Source of the DNA: Trichomonas vaginalis G3
Taxonomy: Eukaryota > Parabasalia > Trichomonadida > Trichomonadidae
DNA: 64,000 nucleotides
Assembly: GCF_026262505.1 (NCBI RefSeq)
Contig: NC_067205.1
Coordinates: 3,286,001 to 3,350,000, forward strand
Direction of reading: 5' to 3'
Within the stretch, counting starts at the first letter, position 1, and every line of letters starts with the position of its first letter. The notes beneath the pieces were generated by a model. The model was given only the letters and a program-made list of their open reading frames with translations. It had not been told where the DNA came from and searched no databases. The translations under genes were made by a program, and so were the position numbers. Positions 38,683 through 46,241 of the stretch are shown here, piece after piece.

Positions 38683-39558
38683 ATGTTAGAAAAAAAGTTT
38701 GCTGACATTGACAAGAAATTTGAGAATGTTTTAAACAAGAACAAGAGGAAGTTAGAAAATGCTCAGATAAAGCCTATACATGACAAGTTCTTATTTGCTC
38801 AGAATGGTATAACAGGTCTAATTGCACCACCTGGGTCGGGTAAGACTTTCACTTATCTTAAAATGGCTGCACAACAACAAGAACTAGATGAGAAGAACCC
38901 ATTCTATGAGTTAGTTGTCATTTGTAGTACTTCTGGTCAATTTGACCAAACCGTCAATTCGTTCAAAGATATTATAAAGAAGTCTAAGTTAGTATGTATA
39001 AAAGACTCTGAGTTGTTAGATTGGATAAAGAAGTACCAAAGAAGAGTTTTGAAGTATAATGCTATAAATGAGTATATAAATTCTAAGTTTAAAGACCCAA
39101 ATGAGGAAATGCAGAGAATATTAGAGAAGAAACACTTCAGAAACAAACAGAAAGAGATAGAATACATTTCGAAGAAATTGCAATCTTACGATTGGAAGAC
39201 TTACCCTCATAGATGTCTTCTTATTTTAGATGACTTTGCTTCTCATCCTTTGTTAAAGAATAGAGAACAAGATATGTGTCGAATTCTTAAGAAACTTAGG
39301 CACTTTAACATTTCAGTCGTAATATGTGTACAGACAGCAAAGAGTTTAAGTAAGGATGTTAAAAGAATACTTACTGACATTATACTTTTCCCCGGATTGT
39401 CCGAAGACGATTTCATGGAACTTATGAAAGAGTCCATGGCAGGTAAGTTTGACAGATATGAACTATGGGAGAAGTACAAAGTCATACAAGACCCTCATAC
39501 TTCTTTCAGAATTCATATCTACGCAAACAAAGTTCAAATTGTAAAAAGTCAAGCTTGA
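38683..39558 (+). CDS. A32/FtsK-type DNA packaging ATPase
   Basis: 291 residues. Walker A GLIAPPGSGKTFTYL (about 41-55), Walker B CLLILDDFASH (about 176-186), then a polar/arginine motif VVICVQTAKSLSKDVKRIL (about 213-231). This is the layout of the A32-like ATPases that pump the genome into the capsid in Polintons, virophages and large DNA viruses. I chose the ATG at 38683 (MLEKKFADIDKKF), because the longer frame has no good ATG and would overlap the divergent gene. It looks whole, one of the best-kept core genes of the element. Confidence 0.85.
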   Translation: MLEKKFADIDKKFENVLNKNKRKLENAQIKPIHDKFLFAQNGITGLIAPPGSGKTFTYLKMAAQQQELDEKNPFYELVVICSTSGQFDQTVNSFKDIIKKSKLVCIKDSELLDWIKKYQRRVLKYNAINEYINSKFKDPNEEMQRILEKKHFRNKQKEIEYISKKLQSYDWKTYPHRCLLILDDFASHPLLKNREQDMCRILKKLRHFNISVVICVQTAKSLSKDVKRILTDIILFPGLSEDDFMELMKESMAGKFDRYELWEKYKVIQDPHTSFRIHIYANKVQIVKSQA

Positions 39559-39574
39559 AAAATAAAGAGTTCAT

Positions 39575-40378
39575 TTACTCTGCTTGTTTGAAGTTGTCAA
39601 AATACTCTGTTATTTTTTCCTTCAGTAGCGGTAAGTCTTCTTTGAAGGTAAGTATTGTACAACCTTTCATATCATAGTGTGTTTGAGGTAACGTATCTTG
39701 AACTATTTGTTTCACATCTTCATTCGGTGTCATTGAAATCGGTAAGTTTTCGCGATAGAACCAATTTCTGTCAGATTTGTAAATCTTAGCAAGGTCGTAA
39801 AAGCTTTTGTTGTTTCTTCTGACTAAATGCAACATAACCATATCTCTGTCTTCTTCTTTCTCCAACTCTTCAGTATAAATCATATACTTATAGTTCTTTT
39901 CCTTTCCTTTTGGTACCGAACGTGGTATTCTTTTCTGAATGTTTTTGTCTTTTGCTTCAAGCTTGTTCTCTAGCTCTTCACGTTCTTGTCTATGAATTTC
40001 GTCAAGAAGTCTGTAAATATTCCAAGCATAACGAGGCGAAGCCCACATTGCAACAGCATTTACAAGAAGTCTATGTACATAATATCCTCTCAAATTTATT
40101 GGCAAATTTTTACGATTTTCATGTGTTTTATGCATGGCCGAAAAAAGTCGGTCTAGAGAAATTTCACTCAAAAGTTCTTGTGTGCTTTGGTTTTTGAACC
40201 AGTCGTCTGCGTGTTTAGTGTCTGGAGCAAAACATGCTGTCAAAATACTTTGCATTTGGTACATATCGTCTTTGACCGAACGAATGAGACGGAGTTGTTT
40301 GTTAAACTGAACCCACTTATATTCTTCATTTATGGCTTCATGAACGATAGCAGTTGTTGTGTTCTCTGTTGTTGACAT
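39575..40378 (-). CDS. KilA-N protein, intact copy
   Basis: 267 residues from ATG 40378 (MSTTENTTTAIVHEAINEEY). The KilA-N region spans about 15-140, ending RGYYVHRLLVNAVAMWASPR, the usual Y-H-----ia-WiSP. A coiled linker (EREELENKLEAKDKNIQKRI) leads to a basic C-terminal domain (KNYKYMIYTEELEKEEDRDM). It binds DNA and probably acts as a regulator. It is nearly identical to the fossil at 6982-7811 in element A, though the elements differ elsewhere. The leader (TTTTATTTTGTATGTAAGGA on the minus strand) is the cassette type. Confidence 0.7.
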   Translation of the reverse strand: MSTTENTTTAIVHEAINEEYKWVQFNKQLRLIRSVKDDMYQMQSILTACFAPDTKHADDWFKNQSTQELLSEISLDRLFSAMHKTHENRKNLPINLRGYYVHRLLVNAVAMWASPRYAWNIYRLLDEIHRQEREELENKLEAKDKNIQKRIPRSVPKGKEKNYKYMIYTEELEKEEDRDMVMLHLVRRNNKSFYDLAKIYKSDRNWFYRENLPISMTPNEDVKQIVQDTLPQTHYDMKGCTILTFKEDLPLLKEKITEYFDNFKQAE

Positions 40379-40552
40379 ATCTGTCCTTACATACAAAATA
40401 AAAAAATAAATAAAAATAAAATTAGCGTTATTTTTTCTATCTTAAGGAAATTCACTGTTTTCATAGAGTTTTGGCGACTAAGGTTTCTTACCTACTCGCT
40501 GTTCTTCACTGTTTTCATACGGAATTCAGCAAAAATATAATTTAGGTGAAGA

Positions 40553-40566
40553 GGTGCGATCTCACC
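40553..40566. promoter_or_regulatory. Palindromic module, G-type, copy 7
   Basis: GGTGCGATCTCACC, one base off the perfect palindrome, with AGGTGAAGA before and TTTTTTCACCT after. It is preceded by GGAATTCAGCAAAAATATAA as in element A. Confidence 0.7.
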
Positions 40567-40620
40567 TGTTTTTTCACCTTTTTTTTCACAAGCGTTTTAC
40601 ATGGTAAGCGTTATTTTTAC

Positions 40621-41240
40621 ATTATGACACGAAGTGAACATTGACACTTCGTCAAAAAAATCCCTGAAATCATATCTTACATACAAAATAAAAAAATAAA
40701 ATGACACTTTTTCATTAGATAACTGTTATTTTTTGACGAAGTGAACATTGACACTTCGTCAAAAAAATCCCTGAAATCATATCTTACATACAAAATAAAA
40801 AAATAAAATGACACTTTTTCATTAGATAACTGTTATTTTTTGACGAAGTGAACATTGACACTTCGTCAAAAAAATCCCTGAAATCATATCTTACATACAA
40901 AATAAAAAAATAAAATGACACTTTTTCATTAGATAACTGTTATTTTTTGACGAAGTGAACATTGACACTTCGTCAAAAAAATCCCTGAAATCATATCTTA
41001 CATACAAAATAAAAAAATAAAATGACACTTTTTCATTAGATAACTGTTATTTTTTGACGAAGTGAACATTGACACTTCGTCAAAAAAATCCCTGAAATCA
41101 TATCTTACATACAAAATAAAAAAATAAAATGACACTTTTTCATTAGATAACTGTTATTTTTTGACGAAGTGAACATTGACACTTCGTCAAAAAAATCCCT
41201 GAAATCATATCTTACATACAAAATAAAAAAATAAAACTAA
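40621..41240. repeat. Six-copy 107-bp array of cassette leader plus hairpin
   Basis: The GTGAACATTGACACTTCGTC core recurs at 40633, 40741, 40848, 40955, 41062 and 41169. Each unit includes the minus-strand leader CTTACATACAAAATAAAAAA, the hairpin TTTTTTGACGAAGTG/CACTTCGTCAAAAAAA and an ATGACACTTTTTCATTAGAT stretch. It is the same unit as 4041-4260 in element A. Confidence 0.95.
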
Positions 41241-41281
41241 CTTTATTTTCTGACTTTCACAAAAGACCAAAAATAAACGCT

Positions 41282-42613
41282 TTACATGTATTTTTCAGCA
41301 ACTTCGTCAAATAATTTTATAGCTTTATCTATCTCATCTACTTCAAACGTTTCTTTACCTTTTATGGGAGCACCATACATTTTCTCAAACTTTTCAAGTA
41401 GTTCTGTTTCTGCAGCTCTCATATCATTAACTAACACAACCTTGACTCTATTGACTGTACTGTCATATCTTAGAGTTATATTATATGTCCTTCCTATCTT
41501 ATATCTTTTTGTATTGAAGTCCTTCGGTTTCTGAACGATGTAAAGTAAGCCTTCACTGCAACGTTCCGTATCGAATGAACCATATGTTATGAAGTTATAT
41601 CCAACAACTGGGTCAATCCATAACAAAACTATTGGTATAAGACTTTTGTCGATGAGATATGCTGTAGTTCCATAGAATCTTACCGATATCATAAGCTCAG
41701 GATTTCTTGTCAAAATTTTCTGAGTAGAAGCAATTCCAACCCAATGGTATGTTTTCTTTCCAGATGGAGATAAAATGTCTGACAAAGAATATTTGTTGTA
41801 TTTCTTTGAGTATCTTACGTTTAAATCACCTATTCTAACCACTTTGGTGTCATTGTCTATCTTTCCAACTGTTTCAAACTCAATGTTTGACATCTCTGTC
41901 TTTAAGTCTGCATAGTCGTTTCTCATTCTTTCTATCTCTTTGACGGAGTAGTTATATCTCCTCATTGCTGCTTTACATTTAGAACATTGCGGGTTCATTT
42001 TTGCGTTATATTCTGAAACCTTACCTGCTAAAACAACTAAAGCGTCAATGGTTTTCTTTAACTCAAAAGTTGCTGGTTTTATCTGTTTGTTCCATACCTT
42101 CCCTCTTCTATCTTTATCTCTTATCTGCCATACACATTCAGCAACTAACGAAACAAAGTTGTCGTAGGTCTTAAATTCTTCAGATTTATATATGTCAGAA
42201 ACATTCTTATATACCATGTCGCAATCTTTGTCCATAACCTTATGGTTGCAATGAAATCCTAGAAACTCATAGTTTACCTTTCGTATGAACTTCTTTATTT
42301 CTACTGAGTCAGTTGCTTTGACTTCTATTTCATCGAATTCAGGAATGGTTAGTTTTTGTTGCTGAATTTCAGGCAATTTAGGCAAATGGTCAATAATGTC
42401 CTGCATTTCATAAAGATACTGTTCATTTGTTTCATCTTTCGCACTACAGTCTAAATTACTTGTTAAAAGTTCTTGCTTTATCTTCTGGATTTCTGTTTCA
42501 AAAGTATATGAAGAAGGAATGAAGCTTTTCATCTCTACTAACATTGACGTAGGATTCATGACTAACGAGTTTGGTGCTGTTGTTTGAAGTGTTGTTGTGC
42601 CGATTGTTGACAT
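41282..42613 (-). CDS. Fused KilA-cassette protein with T5orf172 (GIY-YIG-like) domain
   Basis: 443 residues from ATG 42613 (MSTIGTTTLQTTAPNSL). Residues 1-~240 match the element A gene at 5005-5943. The rest matches the separate element A gene at 6286-6893. It has a divergent KilA/Bro-like stretch (WVGIASTQKILTRNPELMIS), then GLLYIVQKP, RYKIGRTYNITLRYDS and ELLEKFEKMYGAP, the T5orf172 pattern. That family is related to GIY-YIG nucleases. Here the two parts are one gene, so domains have been fused or split. It looks whole. A T-type palindromic module lies upstream at 42725. Confidence 0.65.
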   Translation of the reverse strand: MSTIGTTTLQTTAPNSLVMNPTSMLVEMKSFIPSSYTFETEIQKIKQELLTSNLDCSAKDETNEQYLYEMQDIIDHLPKLPEIQQQKLTIPEFDEIEVKATDSVEIKKFIRKVNYEFLGFHCNHKVMDKDCDMVYKNVSDIYKSEEFKTYDNFVSLVAECVWQIRDKDRRGKVWNKQIKPATFELKKTIDALVVLAGKVSEYNAKMNPQCSKCKAAMRRYNYSVKEIERMRNDYADLKTEMSNIEFETVGKIDNDTKVVRIGDLNVRYSKKYNKYSLSDILSPSGKKTYHWVGIASTQKILTRNPELMISVRFYGTTAYLIDKSLIPIVLLWIDPVVGYNFITYGSFDTERCSEGLLYIVQKPKDFNTKRYKIGRTYNITLRYDSTVNRVKVVLVNDMRAAETELLEKFEKMYGAPIKGKETFEVDEIDKAIKLFDEVAEKYM

Positions 42614-42724
42614 TTTTATTTTTTTATACAAAATAAAAAAAATAAAAAAAATAAAACTAACTTTATTTTTTATTTCGGGAAAATTCATGAAAATTCAAGA
42701 GGGTAGAAAAGAGGGTAGAAGACA

Positions 42725-42738
42725 GGTTAGATCTAACC
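42725..42738. promoter_or_regulatory. Palindromic module, T-type, copy 8
   Basis: GGTTAGATCTAACC preceded by GGGTAGAAAAGAGGGTAGAA and followed by ATCTACCCTAAATTATATTT. It marks the outer edge of the KilA cassette in element C. Confidence 0.75.
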
Positions 42739-42858
42739 ATCTACCCTAAATTATATTTTTGGGTCCTTTACACTCATTACGAAGAAGTCTTGACAAACAA
42801 AGGGTAAACAAAGGGTAAAATAAGACTAAAAACTTAACGTTTAAAAAGTGACATTTTT

Positions 42859-43059
42859 ATGAGCTCCGAGTCACCGAGAAAACTTGGTCAGATGTTAGCA
42901 GCTTACTTCCCTGAGGAGGATGGAAGCGTTACATACGTAAGGTTCAAAAACAACGAACCTGGAATTGCGTACAAAATTCGCAATTACATGACCGTGGAAG
43001 AGTACGAAAGGTTCCTACAAGAGAAACCAGCTCTAAACAACTCAGAAAAGAAAGAATAA
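42859..43059 (+). CDS. Small hypothetical protein, 66 residues
   Basis: Unrecognised. MSSESPRKLGQMLAAYFPEE, a beta-like VTYVRFKNNEPG, and a charged helical end. In outline it resembles the small genes 13722 and 16293 of element A (short beta piece with GKIYVRK or GRVQFRK). It is the first gene of a zone with more GC-rich codons (gagctccgagtcaccgag) than the rest of the element. It looks whole. Confidence 0.5.
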   Translation: MSSESPRKLGQMLAAYFPEEDGSVTYVRFKNNEPGIAYKIRNYMTVEEYERFLQEKPALNNSEKKE

Positions 43060-43088
43060 AAAGTTTAACTCGTAATTGTTTATTTTTT

Positions 43089-43658
43089 TTACTTGTATGG
43101 GCAAGCTGCAAGAATGAAGTCGACTATCTCAGTCTTTGTTTTGACGAGCTGGACGGCTCTTGCGAGTACGTCTGTTTTGCGGTCTCCAGCTGGTGTCTGA
43201 CCTTCGTAATTGCGCATGTTCTTGAGAGCTCCAACTGTAAATGATTGTAGGATGAAGAGTCTCTCAGACTGCTTGAGGTAGTCTTCACGGTCACGAACTG
43301 AATCTGTGGTACGAGTCGAATCGGTCGATTTGAGGGAAGAGACTGAAAGCCTGTCGTCTTCCATAGGAGCTGTAGCATACTCTTTGCGTAAACGGTTCAG
43401 ACCTTCTTCGAACTCTTGGTCTCTCTTCGATTTGGATTGAGATTGGAATTGCTGGGGTGGAGCTTGCTGGAACATCCAAGGGTTGGGGAAGTAAGGCATA
43501 GGCTGAGGAGGGTAGTTCGGGAAGCCTTGTGGTGGGTAGTAACCTTGAGGTGGAAATTGGTAGTAAATCGGAGGTACTTGCTGGAACTGAGGTGCAGGGG
43601 CTGGTGCTTTAGGTTCCTCTGGTTTGGGAATGGACTCGGTTGGTGGGACGTCGGACAT
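43089..43658 (-). CDS. Pro/Gln/Tyr-rich protein, 189 residues
   Basis: From ATG 43658 (MSDVPPTESIPKPEEPKAPA). Residues 1-90 are low-complexity Pro/Gln/Tyr/Phe (QGYYPPQGFPNYPPQ). The second half is a charged helical domain (FEEGLNRLRKEYATAPMEDD to KTEIVDFILAACPYK). The first half would be disordered and sticky, and the second folded. A virion or condensate-forming protein is possible. Longer frames exist upstream but run through the repeat-rich promoter. No family is recognised. It looks whole. Confidence 0.55.
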   Translation of the reverse strand: MSDVPPTESIPKPEEPKAPAPAPQFQQVPPIYYQFPPQGYYPPQGFPNYPPQPMPYFPNPWMFQQAPPQQFQSQSKSKRDQEFEEGLNRLRKEYATAPMEDDRLSVSSLKSTDSTRTTDSVRDREDYLKQSERLFILQSFTVGALKNMRNYEGQTPAGDRKTDVLARAVQLVKTKTEIVDFILAACPYK

Positions 43659-43679
43659 TCGTTTGTGTCCTGTGGGATG

Positions 43680-43905
43680 GAAAATATTTTTCTGTCGGAA
43701 GAAAAAACTTTTTCTGTCGGAAGAAAAAACTTTTTCTGTCGGAAGGAAAAACTTTTTCTGAAGTTCGACCAAAAAGTTCTCAATTTTCGAAAATTTGAAT
43801 GGTTTACGGACGGACAACTGGAAGAGTTCTTCCTGTCGTCGGGAAAATTTTTTCCCTTTGTCCGGAAAATTTTTTCCAGTTGTCGGGAAAATATTTTCCT
43901 GTCGG
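43680..43905. promoter_or_regulatory. Divergent control region with palindromic AT repeats
   Basis: Between divergent genes. One side has three GTCGGAAGAAAAAACTTTTT-type units. The other has GGGAAAATTTTTTCCC, CCGGAAAATTTTTTCC and GGGAAAATATTTTCC, about 25 bp apart. It could be an operator array or an origin. Confidence 0.6.
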
Positions 43906-44295
43906 ATGGAAGGACTCGGAATACCAGAAGGATTTGACGAGGCAATTTACCTTATAGAGATAAATGAAGTTGTTAAGCAGTACTTGCGCAGGGTAATGAA
44001 GCCCAAGGTCAAGTTCACCGCTATTTCTGGAAGGGCTGCCTTGAATCTCGAGACTTCGACTGGAATTCCAATTCAAATACCAGAAAAAACTCCTTTCGAC
44101 GACATAAAGGACGCCAAAAGAGAAACTCTTGTTAAGTTCCTAAACAAACGTCCTTGGATAAAAATACCAAACAAGGAGAACCCCCTACCCCATATGAAAT
44201 TGGCAATTCAGTCTCTCCTTCACTTCTCGGGTCAGCCGTTCTACATAACCTGTGAAGGCGACATCCAACCAGTTCAGTCAACCTTAACGTTTTGA
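43906..44295 (+). CDS. Hypothetical protein, 129 residues
   Basis: Unrecognised. MEGLGIPEGFDEAIYLIEIN at the start, an alpha/beta centre (VKFTAISGRAALNLETSTGI) and QSLLHFSGQPFYITCEGDIQ at the end. I chose the ATG at 43906, since the longer frame reads through the repeat array. Codons are more GC-rich than in flanking genes of the element. It is followed 28 bp later by the next gene on the same strand. Confidence 0.55.
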   Translation: MEGLGIPEGFDEAIYLIEINEVVKQYLRRVMKPKVKFTAISGRAALNLETSTGIPIQIPEKTPFDDIKDAKRETLVKFLNKRPWIKIPNKENPLPHMKLAIQSLLHFSGQPFYITCEGDIQPVQSTLTF

Positions 44296-44323
44296 GTAAA
44301 AACATTTTTTTTTCATTTTTTGA

Positions 44324-44908
44324 ATGAAGCAAGTTAAATTCGTCCCACACCAATCTCAATGGACCGATGAAGAGTTTCAAGCCATGGTTGAAGGCGTTGA
44401 GAACGACATAGACGGCGAACTTGAAGGAGCTCAAACCACAATTGCAACCAAAATTGCACGAGTCAAGGAACAGATAGCTCCACTTAAAGCTACCAAAGCT
44501 ACTCTTGACCTCATGGATAGTTACCGTTTAGATGTCAAGAGTGGAATAAGACAATTAAAATTAAAACTTCTAAACTACGAAGCTATACTCCAAAAGTTAG
44601 CAGAAATGAGAAGACTTTACCAGAGCTACTTACATGTAAGGGACTTACCTTCAAGCAGTCCGACCAAAGATGAATTTTCTGACATTGTCCCAATTTTGTC
44701 CGAAAGTCAGCTCAGATGTTTCGAACTGCTCCCAACATATCCAGAATATGAACGTTTGCCTGAACTCTTCCGCAATCTCAAAAAACGTTTTTTGGTTCTC
44801 ATGTTCCAAACTTTTATCGGAAGAGACAACAAACGTTCAGAAGAAGAACAAGATATTATTTTAAACTTGTTGTATGACATAACTGTCATAACAAGCTTTT
44901 TGAAGTAA
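44324..44908 (+). CDS. Helical hypothetical protein, 194 residues
   Basis: Unrecognised. It is mainly alpha-helical with a long coiled-coil stretch (about 30-110, IDGELEGAQTTIATKIARVK onward) and a hydrophobic C-terminal bundle. The ATG lies nine bases after the A of TCATT (44313-44317), a host-type initiator, rather than the ATTTTTAT motif used elsewhere in the element. It looks whole. Confidence 0.55.
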   Translation: MKQVKFVPHQSQWTDEEFQAMVEGVENDIDGELEGAQTTIATKIARVKEQIAPLKATKATLDLMDSYRLDVKSGIRQLKLKLLNYEAILQKLAEMRRLYQSYLHVRDLPSSSPTKDEFSDIVPILSESQLRCFELLPTYPEYERLPELFRNLKKRFLVLMFQTFIGRDNKRSEEEQDIILNLLYDITVITSFLK

Positions 44909-44940
44909 AACCGCCATTCTCAAACCACTTCATTTTTTCG

Positions 44941-45630
44941 ATGTCCGAACAAGCACCGAAGCCGAACACAATAGCAGATGTCCTTTCAAGGTTGCCAGAC
45001 AAGCGCCCAGTTCAAATTCAAATTGCCCAATTGAAAGCTCATCTGACAAACACCATTAAGACTCTCCAAAGTAGTCTTATGACAGAGATGACCAATCTCA
45101 AAGCCGATGTCCTCATGAACCAAGCTTCCAATGAGAAATGCCTGAACGATTTCACGGAAACCTTGCGCAATTACGAGAGAGAAACCGAGACCTTGCCAGA
45201 CTCATCTACCGTTTCTTCGAAGAGATAGACGCCATCTGGAAGGTACTCGGAAAGGACAGAACATGCAACACCGTACTTCGTGAGTACCAAATTGAAGAAG
45301 GAATTGTCGAGGAAGAAGAGGAAGAAGAGGAAGAAGAGGAAGAAGAGAAACACGAAGAAGGAAGCTTGGGCAACCCTTGTTGCCGATGACGGTTACGAAA
45401 TTTCCCAACCCTACCCATACCAAATCCGCAACAAGGAGACAGGCAAGGTTCTTACCCCAGTCCTCAACAACTTGGGACACTTGAACCTTAACCTTCGGAA
45501 TCGCGGTTCAATCTCCATGGGCAAGCTTGTCGCAATTCAATGGGTTCCAAATCCAGGCAAGAAGACGAAGGTCAGACACATTGACGGTGACAAGCTCAAC
45601 AACCGTAAGGAGAACCTCGAGTGGTTCTAA
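44941..45630 (+). pseudogene. Coiled-coil gene and HNH/NUMOD4-type endonuclease remains (fossil)
   Basis: The first part (MSEQAPKPNTIADVLSRLPD) is helical, and an initiator TCATT lies just upstream (44930-44934). An acidic/basic GAAGAG repeat lies at about 45310-45350. The last ~90 codons are clearly HNH-type: GYEISQPYPYQIRNKETGK, then VAIQWVPNPGKKTKVRHIDG and KLNNRKENLEWF, the NUMOD4+HNH layout of phage homing endonucleases. Such nucleases help spread themselves or the DNA around them. About two breaks. Confidence 0.6.
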
Positions 45631-45679
45631 GAGTAAAAAAATTTTATTTTAGGGGGAAACCCCAAGTAAATTTAGGTGT

Positions 45680-45943
45680 TTATTTGGATAAGTATGTTAA
45701 ATTAAGGGTAATTTGCAAAATTAGTTCCCGACCTTTGAATTGGGCTCTTTCGTTATCCCAGTTGCGTAGGAGGTCGTCCCAGAGGAGTTGGTAGAATTGC
45801 CAATCCAAGGACGATTTGTCCTCCCAGGCATTGAGGATGTACTGCTCGTAGAGTTTCATGACCTCTGCCTTGCACCAGACACCCTCTCCCTTGGAACGTA
45901 AGGCTTCTTCGAAGTGCTCGAATGCGATTGGCTGCGTGACCAT
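45680..45943 (-). CDS. Hypothetical protein, 87 residues
   Basis: Unrecognised. From ATG 45943 (MVTQPIAFEHFEEALRSKGE). It is Trp-rich and helical (WEDKSSLDWQFYQLLWDDLL). It is divergent from the 45974 gene across 30 bp. The codon choice matches the GC-richer zone. It looks whole, but it is short and has no recognised relative. Confidence 0.4.
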   Translation of the reverse strand: MVTQPIAFEHFEEALRSKGEGVWCKAEVMKLYEQYILNAWEDKSSLDWQFYQLLWDDLLRNWDNERAQFKGRELILQITLNLTYLSK

Positions 45944-45973
45944 CCGAAATGACACTTTTTGTCCGTTTGGTCA

Positions 45974-46219
45974 ATGTTCGTGTCTCGTGCCATAGTCGAC
46001 GAAAATACAGACAAACAGGTTATATATGAGTTTGAGACCAAGAATGGTGTAACTCGACCTGTCCGATTCAAAGACTCCGAGGGCGACCATGAAATTAAAC
46101 GGAAATTAGCTAGGAAGGAATATAAAATGGACTGGTTGCCACCACCTCCACCTCCACCACCTTTACCTGTTCCTCAAGTAAATAAGCCTTTCCCGTTCCC
46201 AAGAATTCCCACATTTTAA
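45974..46219 (+). CDS. Small protein with polyproline run, 81 residues
   Basis: Unrecognised. From ATG 45974 (MFVSRAIVDENTDKQVIYEF). It has a beta-like N-terminal half and a run of eight prolines (LPPPPPPPPLPVPQ) near the end, which could bind SH3- or profilin-type partners. It is convergent with the PolB remains. It looks whole. Confidence 0.45.
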   Translation: MFVSRAIVDENTDKQVIYEFETKNGVTRPVRFKDSEGDHEIKRKLARKEYKMDWLPPPPPPPPLPVPQVNKPFPFPRIPTF

Positions 46220-46241
46220 TTCAAATTCGAATAAAAATTTT

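Noticed and set aside
43397-43945. Overlapping long ORFs on both strands around the AT-palindrome region
   Set aside because: They run through the divergent control region and the Pro/Gln-rich gene in other frames; the real starts are 43658(-) and 43906(+).
44132-44434. Minus-strand ORF of 100 residues
   Set aside because: Antisense shadow across two plus-strand genes and their spacer.
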